Positions 62,409-64,000 of a DNA stretch of 64,000 nt are shown in pieces. The DNA is from CANKJK01 sp040081715. Its GTDB lineage: Bacteria; Acidobacteriota; Vicinamibacteria; Vicinamibacterales; UBA2999. Each line of letters begins with the position of its first letter. The stretch's first letter is position 1. The stretch is taken from positions 27,800 through 91,799 of the forward strand of contig JBEBFY010000015.1 of the NCBI GenBank assembly GCA_040081715.1, read 5' to 3'. Under the pieces are notes generated by a model, which did no database searches, was not told the DNA's origin, and saw only the letters and a list, made by a program, of their open reading frames with translations. The position numbers and the translations under genes are program-made.

Positions 62409-63239
62409 TCACGGCAAGAAGACCGCGTAACGCCGAAGCTCAGAGTCGCGAACGGGGATCACGAGCCCAGCGTCTCGCAGAAGCCCTTCGACTTCGGCGC
62501 GCGTCGCGTCTGGCGCGTATGGGCTGACGATGATCTCGGTGAGCAGCGACTGCAGATCGACTCTCTGACGGAGGAAGCACGGCTGGCGGCGCTCGTCGAT
62601 CCAATCAAAGAGCGGACGCCGATGAGGTCGATTGTCGCTGTCGTGGTGGCGATTGTTGCCCACCAAGGGATGAAGATGCCAGAGCCCGAGACGAAGCTCG
62701 CGGTCGCTCTCGAATTGCTTGCGCTTCGTCGTGATGAACTGCTGAACGTTGTAGTGGCCCTTGAGGTGCTCCGCGCCGTATTGGACGATTCCTACGTGGG
62801 GGCGGGGCGAAAAGCTCGCGGCCGCCTGGCACAGCAAGTCGTACCGCGAGCACAGCGCGACGCCGTGCTCTTGTGCGTCACGGTCGAAGGCATAGTCCTT
62901 CCACACGGATGGGCGTTCCTCGTCGAAGCGATACCAGCAGTGGATAAAGAATGCCTCGCGGTCTTGTGCAAGGACGCCGATGTGGTTGTCGATCGTCGAC
63001 TGCCGGTCGAGGGCGTACGGGTCGAGCCTCCGAACAGCCGCGACGTATTCATCCGGCGGAATGCCCTCTTCATCGTCTTGCGGAAACTGATCGGCGCGAG
63101 CGAAGTGAAATTCGCGCTTTTGAATGACGTCGCGGAAGTATTTCAGCGGGCGGAAGCGCCAGACGCGCGTATCGGGAGGGGGCTGCGGTGCGTGCGTAAA
63201 GAATTCAAGCGCGGGCACGATCCAATTGTCGCCGATCAC
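62409..63239 (-). CDS. DUF2971-family protein
   Basis: A 276-residue protein. The family opening VWRFRPLKYFRDVIQKREFH, FARADQFPQDDEEG and FFIHCWYRFDEERPSVWKDY are clear DUF2971 segments; C-terminal half ends with IVSPYAPDATRAEVEGLL. Function is unknown; such genes are common in accessory and defence-like regions. GTG at 63239 overlaps the stop of an upstream open frame (63236) that has no good start and covers much of 63240-63429. Base composition is visibly less G+C-biased than the core genes. Confidence 0.8.
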   Translation of the reverse strand: MIGDNWIVPALEFFTHAPQPPPDTRVWRFRPLKYFRDVIQKREFHFARADQFPQDDEEGIPPDEYVAAVRRLDPYALDRQSTIDNHIGVLAQDREAFFIHCWYRFDEERPSVWKDYAFDRDAQEHGVALCSRYDLLCQAAASFSPRPHVGIVQYGAEHLKGHYNVQQFITTKRKQFESDRELRLGLWHLHPLVGNNRHHDSDNRPHRRPLFDWIDERRQPCFLRQRVDLQSLLTEIIVSPYAPDATRAEVEGLLRDAGLVIPVRDSELRRYAVFLP

Positions 63240-63429
63240 CTCGACGGGGCCGGTCGATTCGACGACGGCTGATCAAGGGGCACAAGCATGTGAATCCACT
63301 TCGGCGGCCGTCGATCCGGAACAAAGAAACTCTGCGCCAACTTGCCGCTGCACCAGACTCGCGCGGGTGTCAGGTGCAGCGCGCGCTCACGGGGGAGCGC
63401 GACGTCAGACAGCCGGATGGAGAACGAGC

Positions 63430-63642
63430 TTAGAGATCTTCGGGGGTGAGGCCGGTGCGCTTGGCCACACGGGCGAGCATCCGGGGTCCGATTTCTTCAC
63501 CGTCGTGAAATGCGAACACGACATCCGGCCAGCCAGGCCGTTCAAGGGTTCGGTGGGAGCCGCTCTGCCGCTTCACGGTCCAGCCGATGCGTTGCAGCGC
63601 GGAGAGCAGACGTCCGGCCTTCGTCGAAGGCCAGTTGCTCAC
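63430..63642 (-). CDS. hicA: HicA mRNA interferase toxin
   Basis: A 70-residue double-stranded-RNA-binding-fold toxin. The catalytic His is in KRQSGSHRTLERPG; the frame LLSALQRIGWTVKRQSGSH and the ending LARVAKRTGLTPEDL are typical. It blocks translation by cutting mRNA. It overlaps the antitoxin gene by four bases (ATGA). Here it is downstream of hicB, the reverse of the most common order. Confidence 0.9.
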   Translation of the reverse strand: MSNWPSTKAGRLLSALQRIGWTVKRQSGSHRTLERPGWPDVVFAFHDGEEIGPRMLARVAKRTGLTPEDL

Positions 63643-63845
63643 GCCGCGTGAAAGCTGACTTGCAGGAACTCGGCAGGGGCCTCGCGGTGCTCCAACCGTT
63701 CGGCGATCACGCGCAGGGCCAGTGCCTGCACACGCGCCACCGCTTCATCGCGGTCGGCGCCATAGGCCATCACGCCAGACAGCACCGGTACTTCGGCCAA
63801 CCAGCGACCATCGTCTTCCCGCTCGATTTCCACAGTGAAGGTCAC
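63639..63845 (-). CDS. hicB: HicB antitoxin
   Basis: A 68-residue partial-RNase-H-fold antitoxin: FTVEIEREDDGRWLAEVPVL, GVMAYGADRDEAVARVQAL. It lacks a C-terminal DNA-binding domain (arc or HTH), so it may not repress the operon alone. First gene of the pair on the minus strand. Confidence 0.88.
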   Translation of the reverse strand: MTFTVEIEREDDGRWLAEVPVLSGVMAYGADRDEAVARVQALALRVIAERLEHREAPAEFLQVSFHAA

Positions 63846-64000
63846 AGCGGCAATCTACCACCGGGCCTGAGCGATCGGCAAGATAGGTAACAGATCAGTA
63901 TGGCGGTGAGCGTCAAGGTAGTTGTCGCCGTCGTCATGCAGTCTCACGGTCGCTGTGGCTCGGCTCCGGGTTGAGCACCACGGTTCCGAGGGGCGTCCAG
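63846..64000. other. Right-edge region, no supported gene
   Basis: Upstream of hicB the bases are less G+C-biased around 63880-63910 (GATAGGTAACAGATCAGTAT). A minus-strand frame enters from the window edge and stops at 63934-63936, reading PLGTVVLNPEPSHSDRETA at its end; it could be the C-terminus of a gene outside the window, possibly a mobile-element protein, but that is not provable from this piece. Confidence 0.25.

Overview
The window looks like a chromosome segment from an Acidobacteriota member, most likely class Vicinamibacteria. This is inferred from the very high G+C content, two copies of a secreted von Willebrand A protein of the type common in Acidobacteria, a large Oar-like TonB-dependent protein with a carboxypeptidase-regulatory N-terminus, and many secreted PQQ-propeller, cytochrome c and DUF1080 proteins. 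No rRNA gene or other taxonomic marker is present, so the placement is an inference. Coding density is high, and GTG starts and 1-4 base start/stop overlaps are common.

Layout. 1-482: C-terminus of an RseP-type site-2 protease. 479-9066 (minus): one long heme operon, VWA - ccsA/hemX - hemA - hemC - cobA/hemD fusion - hemB - hemL - HD hydrolase, which makes tetrapyrrole from glutamyl-tRNA to uroporphyrinogen III. 9067-9220: a divergent control region with a textbook sigma-70 promoter whose -10 box is embedded in an inverted repeat. 9221-18806 (plus): complex I genes nuoA-C-D-H-J-K-L-M-N; every iron-sulfur subunit (B, E, F, G, I) is absent. 18901-21752 (plus): atpZ-atpI-atpB-atpE-atpF, the Fo half only, closed by a terminator; no F1 genes follow. 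NuoL and the Fo a-subunit both carry histidine-rich segments.

22-38.6 kb: secreted and respiratory functions. A PQQ dehydrogenase, an Oar-like outer-membrane protein, a small cytochrome c and a cytochrome c-DUF1080 fusion form one plus-strand cluster. An outer-membrane barrel, a DUF420 protein, CtaB, CtaA (heme O/A synthesis for cytochrome oxidase), a cupredoxin-like lipoprotein and an M23 peptidase lie on the minus strand. A second porin and an NHL-type propeller follow. 38.7-43.6 kb: a tandem UspA protein, glutamate dehydrogenase, acyl-CoA transferase and a membrane protein.

43.6-48.7 kb: an AbrB-Doc toxin-antitoxin pair behind a 22-base palindrome, a second oxidative cluster (di-cytochrome-DUF1080 fusion plus cytochrome-PQQ propeller), a MntA-HepT pair and tRNA-Glu(CTC). 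48.8-62.2 kb: soluble PQQ sugar dehydrogenase, a Gly/Tyr/Arg repeat protein, proline racemase-family enzyme, frataxin, a second VWA protein, a TonB receptor with a monooxygenase-like protein and a SurA/DsbA-like protein, quinone oxidoreductase, PEGA-domain protein, iron alcohol dehydrogenase, a third propeller and a DinB protein. 62.4-64 kb looks like accessory DNA with a DUF2971 protein and a hicB-hicA pair.

The strongest candidates for something new are the two dehydrogenase/cytochrome/DUF1080 clusters, which may couple sugar oxidation to keto-glycoside cleavage, and the split complex I and ATP synthase operons with histidine-rich inserts.
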